64,000 nucleotides of DNA from the NCBI RefSeq assembly GCF_040892595.1, contig NZ_JBFRYB010000001.1:2232001-2296000 (forward strand), in the 5' to 3' direction. The stretch comes from Zhongshania sp. R06B22 (GTDB lineage Bacteria; Pseudomonadota; Gammaproteobacteria; Pseudomonadales; Spongiibacteraceae). Made by a program: the position numbers and the translations under genes. Positions 1-8,583 of the stretch are shown one piece after another. Every line of letters begins with the position of its first letter. The first letter of the stretch is position 1. Under the pieces are notes generated by a model. The model was given only the letters and a program-made list of their open reading frames with translations. It searched no databases and was not told the origin of the DNA.

Positions 1-1356
1 GCTGAATTAGCTCGGTCTGTGGGTTTGTTGCATGAGTCACGTGATTTTCACTTTATAAATTTGCCGCTTGCCATCTACACCCAAAATGTCAGTGTCAGTG
101 ATGAAGAAATTTCCGCTTATTACGAAGCCAATACTGAGTCATTTTTAAGTGATGAGGAGGTTCGGTTTTCTTATATTGAATTGACTGAGGCACAGTTTTA
201 CGAGCCCGTATCGGAAGATCAAGTACAGGCCGAGTATCAGCGTTTAGTGAATACCAGCAACGCCCAGGCTGAGCGCGAAGCTGCGCATATTTTGATTGAT
301 ATCACTGATGATCGTAGTCGCGAGACTGCCTTGGCAGAGCTCCAAAAAATTCGTGCCGATATTTTGGCAGGGGCTAACTTTGGCGACCAGGCTAAGAAAT
401 ACTCCGTGGATGCCGGATCTGCAACAAGCGATGGTTTGCTAGGGTTTACTAGCGGCGAGAGTTTCCCTGTCGAGTTTGAAGAGGCTTTGGCGAATTTGAA
501 GGTAGGTGAGTTGTCGCCGGTGGTTGAAACGGAAGCCGGTTTACATCTCATTAAACTAGTCAGCCTTCGTAAGCCAGAAATACCGAGCTTTGACCAGGCA
601 CGCCTCGAAATAACAGAACAACTTCGCGAGCAAAAGGCGCGGCCCCGTTTGGTCGGTGCTGTCGATAACCTAAAAGACTTGGTGTTTAATGCAGAAAGTC
701 TCGCTATGCCGGCTGATGAAATGCAGTTGCAGGTTCAGCTGAGCGATTGGCGCAGTCAACAGTCTGATGAAGGCTTATTTGCCTATCCAGCGGTGAAGCA
801 GGCGGCGTTTAACGCAGAGCTTCGCAATCAGGGTCTGAACAGCGATGTTATCGAACTTTCATCTGATCGCTATGTAGTTCTTCACATTGAAGAGTATAAA
901 GCGCCAGAGCCAAAAGCCTTGGAAAGCGTAAAGGCCGATATAGAATTAATACTGGTTGAAAATAAGGCGGAGGCGGCAGCTGAAATACAAGCGCAATCCT
1001 TGCAAGCAGTCCTTGCCGCTGGTGGTCGAGCTGAGGATGTTGCCAAGGAGCAAGGTCTAACGTGGAATGCGATAATGGATGGTAAACGCAGCGATATCAA
1101 TATCGATGCGGCCGTCCGTAATCAGGCGTTTTCAATGCCTCGCCCGCAAACTCAAGCGAGTGTAAGCACGCTTCGTAAAAATAACGGCGATCGTGTTGTG
1201 TTGCAGCTGCTGGATGTCCGCTATGGTGATATTTCGGCTCTGAAAGAAAGCGTTGCGTTAGAGGCAGAGAAAAATGCCTACCGTAACAAATCATCTCAGG
1301 AGTTCTCCGCTTACTTTAATAGCTTGTGGGAAAACGCCGAGATTAAAATTAATTGA
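1..1356 (+). CDS. ppiD: Peptidyl-prolyl cis-trans isomerase D (PpiD), 5' truncated by the window edge
   Basis: This is a periplasmic folding chaperone anchored in the inner membrane that helps outer-membrane and secreted proteins leave the Sec translocon. The frame is open from the first base, so the N-terminal membrane anchor lies outside the window; a GTG at position 19 is internal. What remains is the C-terminal part of a SurA-N-like chaperone domain, one parvulin domain (about codons 90-190, with AAHILIDI, the FGDQAKKYS segment, and GLHLIKLVS at its end) and a C-terminal region of about 250 residues. Family members are about 620 residues, so roughly 170 are missing. In relatives ppiD follows hupB and lon, which would lie upstream. 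Whether the single parvulin domain is catalytically active cannot be judged here. Confidence 0.9.
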   Translation, partial: AELARSVGLLHESRDFHFINLPLAIYTQNVSVSDEEISAYYEANTESFLSDEEVRFSYIELTEAQFYEPVSEDQVQAEYQRLVNTSNAQAEREAAHILIDITDDRSRETALAELQKIRADILAGANFGDQAKKYSVDAGSATSDGLLGFTSGESFPVEFEEALANLKVGELSPVVETEAGLHLIKLVSLRKPEIPSFDQARLEITEQLREQKARPRLVGAVDNLKDLVFNAESLAMPADEMQLQVQLSDWRSQQSDEGLFAYPAVKQAAFNAELRNQGLNSDVIELSSDRYVVLHIEEYKAPEPKALESVKADIELILVENKAEAAAEIQAQSLQAVLAAGGRAEDVAKEQGLTWNAIMDGKRSDINIDAAVRNQAFSMPRPQTQASVSTLRKNNGDRVVLQLLDVRYGDISALKESVALEAEKNAYRNKSSQEFSAYFNSLWENAEIKIN

Positions 1357-1414
1357 TGTAACGTAATCACCGCGCTGTGTATTGGTGTGGTGATTACTTG
1401 GATAAATAAAAATA

Positions 1415-2221
1415 ATGATTTCCGCTAGAGAAAAAAGCCCTTTAACGGGTCATGTTGATGTCTGGTATTGTTTTACAGATGATCATCGTCTTGATAACCG
1501 ACTAGACCAATACGAAGCGATGTTGTCGCCTGCTGAATCACTTCAGTATCAACAGCTAATGCATGGCAGCAATGGCCGAGATTACCTTATCAGTCGCGCG
1601 TTATTGCGAACTGTACTCGCCGATTACTCCAACGTGTCCCCTGAAAAAATCAGTTTTTGCGTAAATGCTTATGGTAAGCCTGAGCTCAGTAATAGCGATC
1701 GGCAGGAAACTATTCAATTTAATACGGCACACACCAGCGGACTCACAGTGTGCGTCGTCACGCGAGGTAACGACATCGGGGTTGATGTTGAAAGCCGCGC
1801 TGAAAGTCGCAGCGTTCTCAATATGGCTGATGACTACTTCTCGACCTTAGAGCTGCAAGCTTTGAATGGTCGCGCTGATGATCAACAGCTTGATTACTTT
1901 TACCGTTACTGGACGCTTAAAGAAGCCTATATAAAAGCGCGTGGTGAGGGGCTAACTATTCCTTTGCAAGATTTTTCTGTGGTTTTAGATGAGCAGGGCG
2001 CTTTTAGTAGTTTCGTAGGTCCAGAGGCTGATCGCTGGGACTTCAGTATCGTATGTAAAAATATTAACTACACTGCCGCAATCGCAATGGGTGGAAAAAT
2101 AAATAGCATAGCCTATTCGCACAGCATTCCGCTTGGCGTACAGGTGCAGCTGAGTGCTGATAAGGCGTTTAATCATTTTCCTGTTAGTGCGAGCGGATCG
2201 CGCAACCGCATGAACGGATAA
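1415..2221 (+). CDS. Sfp/AcpT-type 4'-phosphopantetheinyl transferase
   Basis: This cytoplasmic enzyme moves the 4'-phosphopantetheine arm of CoA to a serine of acyl- or peptidyl-carrier proteins. The protein has 268 residues and shows the two family signatures: GVDVESR near residue 128, carrying the Mg-binding acidic residues, and WTLKEAYIKARGEG near residue 168, carrying the catalytic Lys-Glu. The upstream FNTAHTSG segment is the usual third motif. The ATG is preceded by an A-rich stretch with only a weak ribosome-binding site. It lies 58 bases after ppiD and 19 bases before the serA-like gene on the same strand. A second, more EntD-like transferase sits next to the NRPS at 56413-57168, so the two may divide primary and secondary carrier proteins. 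Confidence 0.9.
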   Translation: MISAREKSPLTGHVDVWYCFTDDHRLDNRLDQYEAMLSPAESLQYQQLMHGSNGRDYLISRALLRTVLADYSNVSPEKISFCVNAYGKPELSNSDRQETIQFNTAHTSGLTVCVVTRGNDIGVDVESRAESRSVLNMADDYFSTLELQALNGRADDQQLDYFYRYWTLKEAYIKARGEGLTIPLQDFSVVLDEQGAFSSFVGPEADRWDFSIVCKNINYTAAIAMGGKINSIAYSHSIPLGVQVQLSADKAFNHFPVSASGSRNRMNG

Positions 2222-2240
2222 TAAATTTGAGGACTAATGT

Positions 2241-3413
2241 GTGTATAAAGTATTAACTTTAAATCAAATTTCTACTATCGGTTTAGATCGTCTATCACCT
2301 GAAAGTTATGAAATCACGAGCGAATGCACGGCCCCCGATGCCATCTTACTTCGCAGTCATAAACTCCAAGCCGAGGATATTGCAGCCAGTGTTAAGGCGA
2401 TTGGTCGCGCAGGGGCAGGAACAAATAATATTCCGGTAGCGGCTTGCACTGATCGTGGTATTCCGGTTTTTAATAGTCCCGGCGCGAATGCCAACGCAGT
2501 TAAAGAGTTGGTTATTGCGGGCTTGGCACTGGGTTCGCGCGGTATCTTACCCGGTATTTCATACGTCAATTCTCTGGGGCATATGGATGATGCTGGTCAA
2601 ATGGCAAAGTTGCTGGAGAAAGAAAAGAAACGTTTTAAAGGTAATGAGCTAGCCGGTAGAACCCTGGGTGTTGTCGGTTTGGGCGCGATCGGGTCGATGA
2701 TAGCCAATGCGGCACTTAGCCTAAATATGCATGTTATTGGTTATGACCCGGCGCTGTCGGTTGATGCCGCTTGGCGTTTACCTAGTTCAGTAAAGAAAAT
2801 GGAAAATATTCACAGCCTCTTTGCTAAGGCAGATTATATTACCCTGCACTTACCAGTCTTAGACTCTACGCGCGGCCTAGTTAATGCTGATCTGCTGGCG
2901 AGCTGTAAGCCCGGCTGCTGTTTGTTAAATTTCGCTCGTGAAGAGATTGTAGATGTAGGTGCAGTGATCGCGGCGCTTGATAATGGCCAGCTTCGGCAAT
3001 TTATCACCGATTTTCCAGTACCTTCGTTGATTGGCCGTGATGATGTGATCTTGATGCCGCACATTGGCGCCAGTACTGATGAAGCGGAAGATAACTGCGC
3101 AGTCATGGCCGCTGACCAACTTGCTGATTTTCTGCAGAATGGAAATATCAAAAATTCCGTTAACTTCCCTAATTTGCAGTTAGAACGCAGTGGTCATTGT
3201 CGATTGGCGATTGCTAATCACAATGTTCCTAAGATTCTAGGCCGAGTTTTGAGTATATTGGCTGATGCCGATATTAATATTCTCGATATGTTGAACAAAA
3301 GTCGCGATGAAATTGCGTATAACCTGATAGATTTAGGTGCTGACGTTAGCGAGGGACTGCTTGCTGAATTGGCAGCATTGGAAGGCGTCATTAATGTGAG
3401 GGTTATTCATTAA
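2241..3413 (+). CDS. serA: D-3-phosphoglycerate dehydrogenase-like 2-hydroxyacid dehydrogenase with C-terminal ACT domain
   Basis: Predicted to oxidise 3-phosphoglycerate to 3-phosphohydroxypyruvate with NAD, the first step of serine synthesis. In the 390 residues the Rossmann motif GVVGLGAIGSMIAN is near residue 145, the substrate Arg lies in NFAREEIVD near 230, and the catalytic His in MPHIGAST near 275. An ACT domain (about 318-390) should bind serine or another amino acid. The canonical DVFxxEP segment with the catalytic Glu is replaced by TDFPVPS, as I recall for the shorter ACT-bearing subfamily. It starts at GTG with GAGGA 8 bases upstream; the ATG four bases earlier is in another frame and stops at once. 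A related 2-hydroxyacid dehydrogenase cannot be fully excluded. Confidence 0.85.
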   Translation: MYKVLTLNQISTIGLDRLSPESYEITSECTAPDAILLRSHKLQAEDIAASVKAIGRAGAGTNNIPVAACTDRGIPVFNSPGANANAVKELVIAGLALGSRGILPGISYVNSLGHMDDAGQMAKLLEKEKKRFKGNELAGRTLGVVGLGAIGSMIANAALSLNMHVIGYDPALSVDAAWRLPSSVKKMENIHSLFAKADYITLHLPVLDSTRGLVNADLLASCKPGCCLLNFAREEIVDVGAVIAALDNGQLRQFITDFPVPSLIGRDDVILMPHIGASTDEAEDNCAVMAADQLADFLQNGNIKNSVNFPNLQLERSGHCRLAIANHNVPKILGRVLSILADADINILDMLNKSRDEIAYNLIDLGADVSEGLLAELAALEGVINVRVIH

Positions 3414-3461
3414 CCCTCGTTTTACTGTGCTGCGGTAACCACTAAGTTCTGGAGGTTTATT

Positions 3462-4001
3462 GTGACGACATTAAGTGAAATTGAATCACTATTGCACGAT
3501 CAACGTGGTGCGCCTCCCATTGCTGATTGGCACCCTGAGCTGAGTGGTGACATTGACATTGTGATAAAGGCCGATGGTCGCTGGATTCATGAAGGTGGAG
3601 AGATAAAGCGCCATAAATTGGTTAAATTATTTGCCTCAATACTTCGCAGGGAAGACGACGACGAATATTATCTACTAACACCTGTCGAAAAATGGCGCAT
3701 TACGGTAGAAGATTTGCCGCTACAAATTATTGATTTTGAAGTGAATGATGTAGCGGCGGGGCGCCGTATTGTGGTGAAGACTAATGTCGATACTTGGCTT
3801 GAACTTGGCGAGGAGCACCCCTTAAGCGTCGCGACCGATAGCGCCACGCAAGAACCCAGGCCGGCAGTGCGGCTTAATAATGGACTGCAGGCTAGAGTGA
3901 GTAGGGCGTGTTTTTACAACTTAGTCGAGCTGGCTGAGTGCCGTAATGGGGTGATGGTATTGCTCGCAGGGGGCAAGGAGTTTGAGCTAGGTTCGATTTA
4001 G
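3462..4001 (+). CDS. DUF1285 family protein
   Basis: A cytoplasmic protein of 179 residues of the DUF1285 family, whose function is unknown to me. Recognisable family features are the N-terminal PPIADWHPELSGDIDI segment, a central GRWIHEGGEIKRHKLVKLFASIL block and the YYLLTPVEKWRI strand. It is conserved as a single gene in many gamma- and alphaproteobacteria. It starts at GTG with a strong GGAGG site at 3451-3455, and ends just before a bidirectional terminator. No membrane segment or signal peptide is visible. Confidence 0.85.
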   Translation: MTTLSEIESLLHDQRGAPPIADWHPELSGDIDIVIKADGRWIHEGGEIKRHKLVKLFASILRREDDDEYYLLTPVEKWRITVEDLPLQIIDFEVNDVAAGRRIVVKTNVDTWLELGEEHPLSVATDSATQEPRPAVRLNNGLQARVSRACFYNLVELAECRNGVMVLLAGGKEFELGSI

Positions 4002-4039
4002 CTCGCTAAACCTGATTGCTTTGAAATAGTTTGAATCAT

Positions 4040-4069
4040 AAAAAAGGGCAGCTTTCGCTGCCCTTTTTT
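4040..4069. terminator. Bidirectional rho-independent terminator between DUF1285 gene and etfQO
   Basis: A perfect 7-bp stem GGGCAGC/GCTGCCC (4046-4052 and 4057-4063) with a TTTC loop is flanked by an A-run on the left and a T-run on the right. It can therefore end transcription from both converging genes. Confidence 0.9.
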
Positions 4070-4071
4070 AA

Positions 4072-5727
4072 TTACATATTAGGGTAGTTTGGTCCACCCA
4101 ATCCTTCTGGCGTTATCCACACAATATTCTGTGCGGGGTCCTTTATGTCACAGGTCTTACAGTGGACACAGTTCTGACCGTTAATCTGGAACTTAGGTGT
4201 CCCTGCAGCATCCTCTATTACCTCATACACACCGGCAGGGCAGTAACGCTGTGCTGGTTCTGCATATTTAGGTAGGTTGTCCCGTATTGGGAGCTCAGGG
4301 TCTTTTAGGGTGAGATGGCAGGGCTGATCTTCTGCATGATTGGTATTTGATAAGAATACCGACGTCAGGCGATCGAAGCTTAATTTATTATCCGGTTTCG
4401 GATAAGTAATTTCCTTTGAATCCGCTGCCAGTTTCATTTGCGCGTGATCCGGGTGATCGTCGCCTAGTGTCCATGGAAGCTTACCGCCGAAGATGTTGAT
4501 ATCGATAAACGCGTAGGCAGAGCCTATTAAATTGCCCCATTTGTGCTGCGCAGGACCAAAGTTGCGTTGCTCGTTTAGCTCTTTAAATAAAGATGAGCTT
4601 TCAAAAGCGGTGGTGTATTCGCTAAGTTCCGCACCGGTTGCTTGGTTCTCAGTAATTGCCTTATGCACAACCTCAGCAGCAATCATGCCGGACTTCATCG
4701 CGGTGTGACTGCCTTTGATTTTAGCAAAGTTCAAAGTGCCGGCGTCACAGCCAATTAACAGGCCGCCTGGGAAGGTCATTTTAGGTAACGACTGCAGACC
4801 GCCTTTGGCAATAGCGCGTGCGCCATATGAAATACGCTCTCCGCCCTCAAGATATTGAGCGATAGTGGGGTGCTTTTTAAAGCGCTGAAATTCTTCAAAT
4901 GGCGATAAATAAGGGTTGTCATAGCAAAGATCGGTAATTAGGCCAATCGACACTTGGTTATCTTCTATATGGTAGAGGAAGCTACCGCCAAGCGCGCCAT
5001 TTTCAGCGAGGGGCCAGCCAGTGGCGTGAATAACTTTGCCTTCTTCGTGCTTGGCGGGATCGATCTTCCAAAGCTCTTTAATACCAAGACCGTAATGCTG
5101 GGGATCTTTGCCCGCATTCAGGTCGAATTTTTCCATTAGGCGCTTACCTAAATGTCCCCGGCAACCTTCTGCGAACAGGGTGTACTTAGCGTGCAACTCC
5201 ATGCCAAGCATATAGCTGTCTTTATGGCTGCCGTCTTCGGCAATACCCATATCTCCGGTAACAACGCCTTTAACGCTGCCATCTTCATGGAATAACACAT
5301 CGGCAGCTGCAAAGCCGGGGTAAATTTCTGCACCCATGCCTTCCGCTTGTTCAGCCATCCAGCGACACAAATTGCCCAAGCTAATAATATAATTGCCTTC
5401 GTTGTGCATGGTCTTAGGCACGGCGAAACTGGGAACCTTAATGGCTTTTTCAGCGCTGGTCATATAATAGATATCGTCGCCAGTCACCGGTGTATTAAGC
5501 GGTGCACCTTTTTCCTTCCAGTCTGGAAATAGTTCATTTAAGGCAGAGGGTTCAAACACCGCACCAGATAGAATGTGGGCGCCGACTTCGGAGCCTTTTT
5601 CTACCACGCAAACGCTGATATCTTTACCAGTACTCTCGCTTAACTGACGAATTTTACACGCCGCTGCCAATCCAGCTGGGCCAGCCCCAACGATTAGGAC
5701 GTCAAATTCCATTGATTCGCGTTCCAC
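4072..5727 (-). CDS. etfQO: Electron transfer flavoprotein-ubiquinone oxidoreductase
   Basis: This inner-membrane-associated flavoprotein passes electrons from reduced ETF, loaded by acyl-CoA dehydrogenases, to ubiquinone. In 551 residues it shows the FAD dinucleotide-binding motif VGAGPAGLAAA at about 12-22, a GGLLIGCDAG FAD motif in the middle, and a C-terminal 4Fe-4S ferredoxin domain with CPAG followed by CVHCKTC (C-x2-C-x2-C). It is full length for the family. The start is GTG at 5727, with AGGAGAG just upstream, giving MERES before MEFDVLIVG, which matches the N-terminus I recall in Pseudomonas. It is divergent from etfBA, its electron donor, over a shared control region. Confidence 0.95.
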   Translation of the reverse strand: MERESMEFDVLIVGAGPAGLAAACKIRQLSESTGKDISVCVVEKGSEVGAHILSGAVFEPSALNELFPDWKEKGAPLNTPVTGDDIYYMTSAEKAIKVPSFAVPKTMHNEGNYIISLGNLCRWMAEQAEGMGAEIYPGFAAADVLFHEDGSVKGVVTGDMGIAEDGSHKDSYMLGMELHAKYTLFAEGCRGHLGKRLMEKFDLNAGKDPQHYGLGIKELWKIDPAKHEEGKVIHATGWPLAENGALGGSFLYHIEDNQVSIGLITDLCYDNPYLSPFEEFQRFKKHPTIAQYLEGGERISYGARAIAKGGLQSLPKMTFPGGLLIGCDAGTLNFAKIKGSHTAMKSGMIAAEVVHKAITENQATGAELSEYTTAFESSSLFKELNEQRNFGPAQHKWGNLIGSAYAFIDINIFGGKLPWTLGDDHPDHAQMKLAADSKEITYPKPDNKLSFDRLTSVFLSNTNHAEDQPCHLTLKDPELPIRDNLPKYAEPAQRYCPAGVYEVIEDAAGTPKFQINGQNCVHCKTCDIKDPAQNIVWITPEGLGGPNYPNM

Positions 5728-5906
5728 AGACTCTCTCCTCTGTATGCTTTAACAGCATTGCCCTAGTTTTGGGCGATTTGTGACTGATTTCGAAGGCGAA
5801 TTATAAAACCAGAGGCTCCAAAACGCTACTTCAGCTACAGTTTTATTCTACGCATGGACCTGATTTCTGGGTTTTGCGGCGATAAGAAAATCTTTTCTAA
5901 ACAAAA

Positions 5907-5925
5907 ACTTACTAAATTGGTAAGT
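5907..5925. promoter_or_regulatory. 19-bp near-perfect palindrome, candidate operator of the divergent etfQO/etfBA region
   Basis: ACTTACTAAATTGGTAAGT has 8 of 9 complementary positions around a central A. It lies about 180-190 bases from both starts in the 387-base divergent region. A second, shorter inverted repeat AGAAAA/TTTTCT is at 5885-5898. The regulator is unknown; TetR-family fatty-acid regulators control etf genes in relatives, but this sequence does not match a consensus I know. Confidence 0.45.
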
Positions 5926-5980
5926 GAGCATGATTCCTTTGGGAATAACTGTTATTCGCCCAGTGAATATCCTGCTTTTA

Positions 5981-6009
5981 TTGACCTCAGGTCTTATAAG
6001 CGTCAAAAT
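5981..6009 (+). promoter_or_regulatory. Candidate sigma-70 promoter of etfBA with palindrome over the -35
   Basis: TTGACC at 5981-5986 is followed after 17 bases by CAAAAT at 6004-6009, about 105 bases upstream of etfB. The -35 overlaps the 11-bp palindrome GACCTCAGGTC (5983-5993), a possible repressor site. Confidence 0.4.
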
Positions 6010-6114
6010 AATCGCGCTTTGAAAAGGGGCTTTATCCGGTTGGGATCTATTTTCGATTCCACAGCGTAAGGATATCAAGCCATTCATTTAATTTACGCGC
6101 TTAATGGGGAATCC

Positions 6115-6867
6115 ATGAAGGTTCTGGTTGCTGTCAAACGAGTAGTTGACTACAACGTAAAAGTGCGTCCGAAATCGGACGGTACTGGCGTTGATCTGAA
6201 TAATGTCAAAATGGCGATAAACCCATTTTGCGAAATAGCCATTGAAGAGGCTGTACGTCTGAAAGAAAAAGGCGTCGTAACTGAGATAGTTGCGGTCTCT
6301 ATTGGGCCCAAAGTTTGCCAAGAGCAGATTCGTACTGCCCTGGCTCTGGGCGCTGATCGTGGCATATTGGTTGAAACCGATGTGGAAATTCAACCATTAG
6401 CGATTGCCAAATTGTTGAAAGCCGTTGTTGATAAAGAAGAGCCGAAAATGGTTATTCTTGGCAAGCAGGCAATTGATGGTGATAACAACCAGACAGGCCA
6501 AATGCTTGCAGCCTTAACGGGTATGTCACAAGGCACTTTTGCTTCTGAGGTTGTTGTTGAAGGCGACACCGTGACAGTTACTCGTGAAGTAGACAGCGGT
6601 TCACAGGTCGTGAAATTAGCACTACCTGCTGTTGTAACGACAGACCTGCGCTTGAATGAGCCGCGCTATGCGTCGCTGCCAAACATTATGAAAGCGAAGA
6701 AAAAGCCCTTAGATACAATGACACCAGAAGAGTTAGGTGTGGATGTGACGCCGCGAGTGACTACCCTTAAAGTAGCGCCGCCCGCAGAGCGCCAAGCTGG
6801 TATTAAGGTCGCTGACGTCGCTGAACTTGTTGATAAGCTGAAAAACGAGGCGAAGGTAATCGGATGA
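6115..6867 (+). CDS. etfB: Electron transfer flavoprotein beta subunit
   Basis: The small subunit of the heterodimeric ETF holds AMP and docks with acyl-CoA and other flavin dehydrogenases. The 250-residue length is typical. Visible family features are [17 protein letters not shown] at the N-terminus, the [12 protein letters not shown] helix, the recognition-loop region [13 protein letters not shown], and the [15 protein letters not shown] signature near residues 185-200. It overlaps etfA by four bases (ATGA), implying translational coupling. Its electron acceptor etfQO is divergently encoded next door. Confidence 0.96.
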   Translation: MKVLVAVKRVVDYNVKVRPKSDGTGVDLNNVKMAINPFCEIAIEEAVRLKEKGVVTEIVAVSIGPKVCQEQIRTALALGADRGILVETDVEIQPLAIAKLLKAVVDKEEPKMVILGKQAIDGDNNQTGQMLAALTGMSQGTFASEVVVEGDTVTVTREVDSGSQVVKLALPAVVTTDLRLNEPRYASLPNIMKAKKKPLDTMTPEELGVDVTPRVTTLKVAPPAERQAGIKVADVAELVDKLKNEAKVIG

Positions 6868-7793
6868 GTATTTTAATTCTTGCAGAACATGATAACGCCT
6901 CTCTTAAAGGCGCTACCTTGAATACGGTTACTGCTGCAAAAGCAATCGGCGGTGACATTGTTGTTCTTGTTGCTGGTGAAAACTGTGGCGCTGCCGCAGA
7001 AGCCGCGGCAAAAATTGACGGTGTTAGTAAAGTGCTGCTTGCTGATAATGCAGTATATGGTCACCAACTGGCTGAAAACGTCAGCTTATTAGTTGCTGAG
7101 CTCGGTAAAGACTACGGTTATATCTTGGCACCTGCCACGACTAACGGTAAAAACACGTTGCCGCGTGCAGCTGCTTTACTTGATGTTGCTCAGATCTCTG
7201 AGATCATTTCAGTAGAAAGTGCAGACACATTTACGCGTCCAATCTACGCGGGTAACGTTATTGCGACTGTGCAGTCTTCAGATGCCATTAAAGTTATCAC
7301 CGTTCGTGCTACCGCATTTGACGCCGCTGCTGCCGAAGGCGGCAGTGCTTCTGTCGAAGTCGTTGCTAGCGCGCATGACGCCGGTAATTCTAGCTATGTT
7401 CGTGAAGAAGTAGCCAAGAGTGATAGACCTGAATTGACTGCGGCAAGCATCGTAGTTTCAGGTGGTCGCGGTATGCAAAATGGCGATAATTTTGCCATGT
7501 TGTATTCATTGGCGGATAAGCTTGGCGCAGCAGTCGGTGCATCACGCGCTGCGGTTGATGCTGGTTTTGTGCCTAACGATATGCAGGTTGGTCAGACGGG
7601 TAAAATCGTTGCCCCTGACTTATATATTGCTGTAGGTATTTCCGGTGCTATTCAGCATTTAGCGGGTATGAAAGATTCTAAAATCATTGCCGCGATAAAC
7701 AAAGACGAAGACGCACCGATTTTCCAGGTTGCAGATTACGGTTTAGTTGCTGATTTGTTCGACGCTGTGCCAGAGCTTAATTCAAGCCTGTAA
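6864..7793 (+). CDS. etfA: Electron transfer flavoprotein alpha subunit
   Basis: The large ETF subunit carries the redox-active FAD and shuttles electrons from fatty-acid and amino-acid dehydrogenases to EtfQO. In 309 residues the N-terminal domain (1-190) is followed by the FAD domain. This contains SGGRGM near 205, [10 protein letters not shown] near 232, the [21 protein letters not shown] signature near 250 (split here over two strands), and [11 protein letters not shown] near 283. It is full length. It overlaps etfB by four bases and is followed 26 bases later by a strong terminator, which closes the two-gene operon. Confidence 0.96.
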   Translation: MSILILAEHDNASLKGATLNTVTAAKAIGGDIVVLVAGENCGAAAEAAAKIDGVSKVLLADNAVYGHQLAENVSLLVAELGKDYGYILAPATTNGKNTLPRAAALLDVAQISEIISVESADTFTRPIYAGNVIATVQSSDAIKVITVRATAFDAAAAEGGSASVEVVASAHDAGNSSYVREEVAKSDRPELTAASIVVSGGRGMQNGDNFAMLYSLADKLGAAVGASRAAVDAGFVPNDMQVGQTGKIVAPDLYIAVGISGAIQHLAGMKDSKIIAAINKDEDAPIFQVADYGLVADLFDAVPELNSSL

Positions 7794-7819
7794 ATACGTG
7801 CGTTAACATAGTGCATAAA

Positions 7820-7850
7820 AAGCTCGGTTTTATAACCGAGCTTTTTTTTG
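7820..7850 (+). terminator. Rho-independent terminator of etfBA
   Basis: A perfect 10-bp stem AAGCTCGGTT/AACCGAGCTT (7820-7829 and 7834-7843) with a TTAT loop is followed by a run of T residues. Confidence 0.93.
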
Positions 7851-7996
7851 CCTAATTTTTCGATATTAGTTGAATAATATCTAGGTCTTATTGTCCAACT
7901 TACTCTCAATATGTAAGCGCTCTTAGTGCAAGATACCAAAATACATATTCCTGGGGAAAATATTCAAAGTCGTTGCCAAATCTTAAGGAGATTCTT

Positions 7997-8566
7997 ATGA
8001 AGAAACTGATATACGCGTTTGTGCTGTCATTGCCGCTTTCCGGTTTGAATGCTCTAGAATTAAACAATGATTTATCGGTATTGAATTTTGTTACAGTGAA
8101 GAATGATACTGTTGCCGAGCTAATGACTTTTGAATCGCTTAGCGGGACCATCGATGAAGAAACCGGCGACGCAGAATTGAGTGTCGATCTAAATAGTATT
8201 GCGAGTGGAATTAATATTCGTAACAAACGCATGCGCGAATTTCTATTTGAGATTGATACCTTTCCAGTTGCAATTTTCACCACATCTGTAAAGAAGGCAA
8301 AGTTGAAAGACATGGTGGTTGGTGAGCAAAAGTCTCTCGAATTGAAAGGCAAGCTCGCGCTACACGGACAAACAGCGCCACTTGAATTTAACGTCATAGT
8401 TACCAAGCGTGCGGATAACAGTTATCACGCTGTAACGACTTCGCCGGCCTTTATTAGCGCCAACAGTTTCGATCTTGCCCCCGGTGTTGATAAACTTCGC
8501 AGTTTGGCAGGCTTAACGAATATCGACCTTGTTGTGCCAGTGACGTTCTCGGTGGTTTTCCAGTAA
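7997..8566 (+). CDS. YceI family periplasmic protein
   Basis: Predicted periplasmic lipocalin-like beta-barrel; YceI proteins bind isoprenoid or other long-chain lipids, but the ligand here is unknown. I chose the ATG at 7997, eight codons inside the longest frame, because AAGGAG sits 7 bases upstream and it opens directly on a signal peptide (KK followed by a hydrophobic stretch, cleavage near the LNA-LE junction). The mature protein shows the usual YceI pattern: a strand pair, NIRNKRMREFLFEIDTFP near residue 75, GKLALHGQTAPLEF near 122, and a C-terminal VVPVTFSVVF strand. The total of 189 residues is normal. It appears monocistronic. Confidence 0.85.
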   Translation: MKKLIYAFVLSLPLSGLNALELNNDLSVLNFVTVKNDTVAELMTFESLSGTIDEETGDAELSVDLNSIASGINIRNKRMREFLFEIDTFPVAIFTTSVKKAKLKDMVVGEQKSLELKGKLALHGQTAPLEFNVIVTKRADNSYHAVTTSPAFISANSFDLAPGVDKLRSLAGLTNIDLVVPVTFSVVFQ

Positions 8567-8583
8567 TAAGGTTTGCGGCGAGC

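Noticed and set aside
5854..6069. 72-codon plus-strand frame in the etf divergent region
   Set aside because: It runs across the predicted operator and promoter, lacks a ribosome-binding site, and resembles no family.
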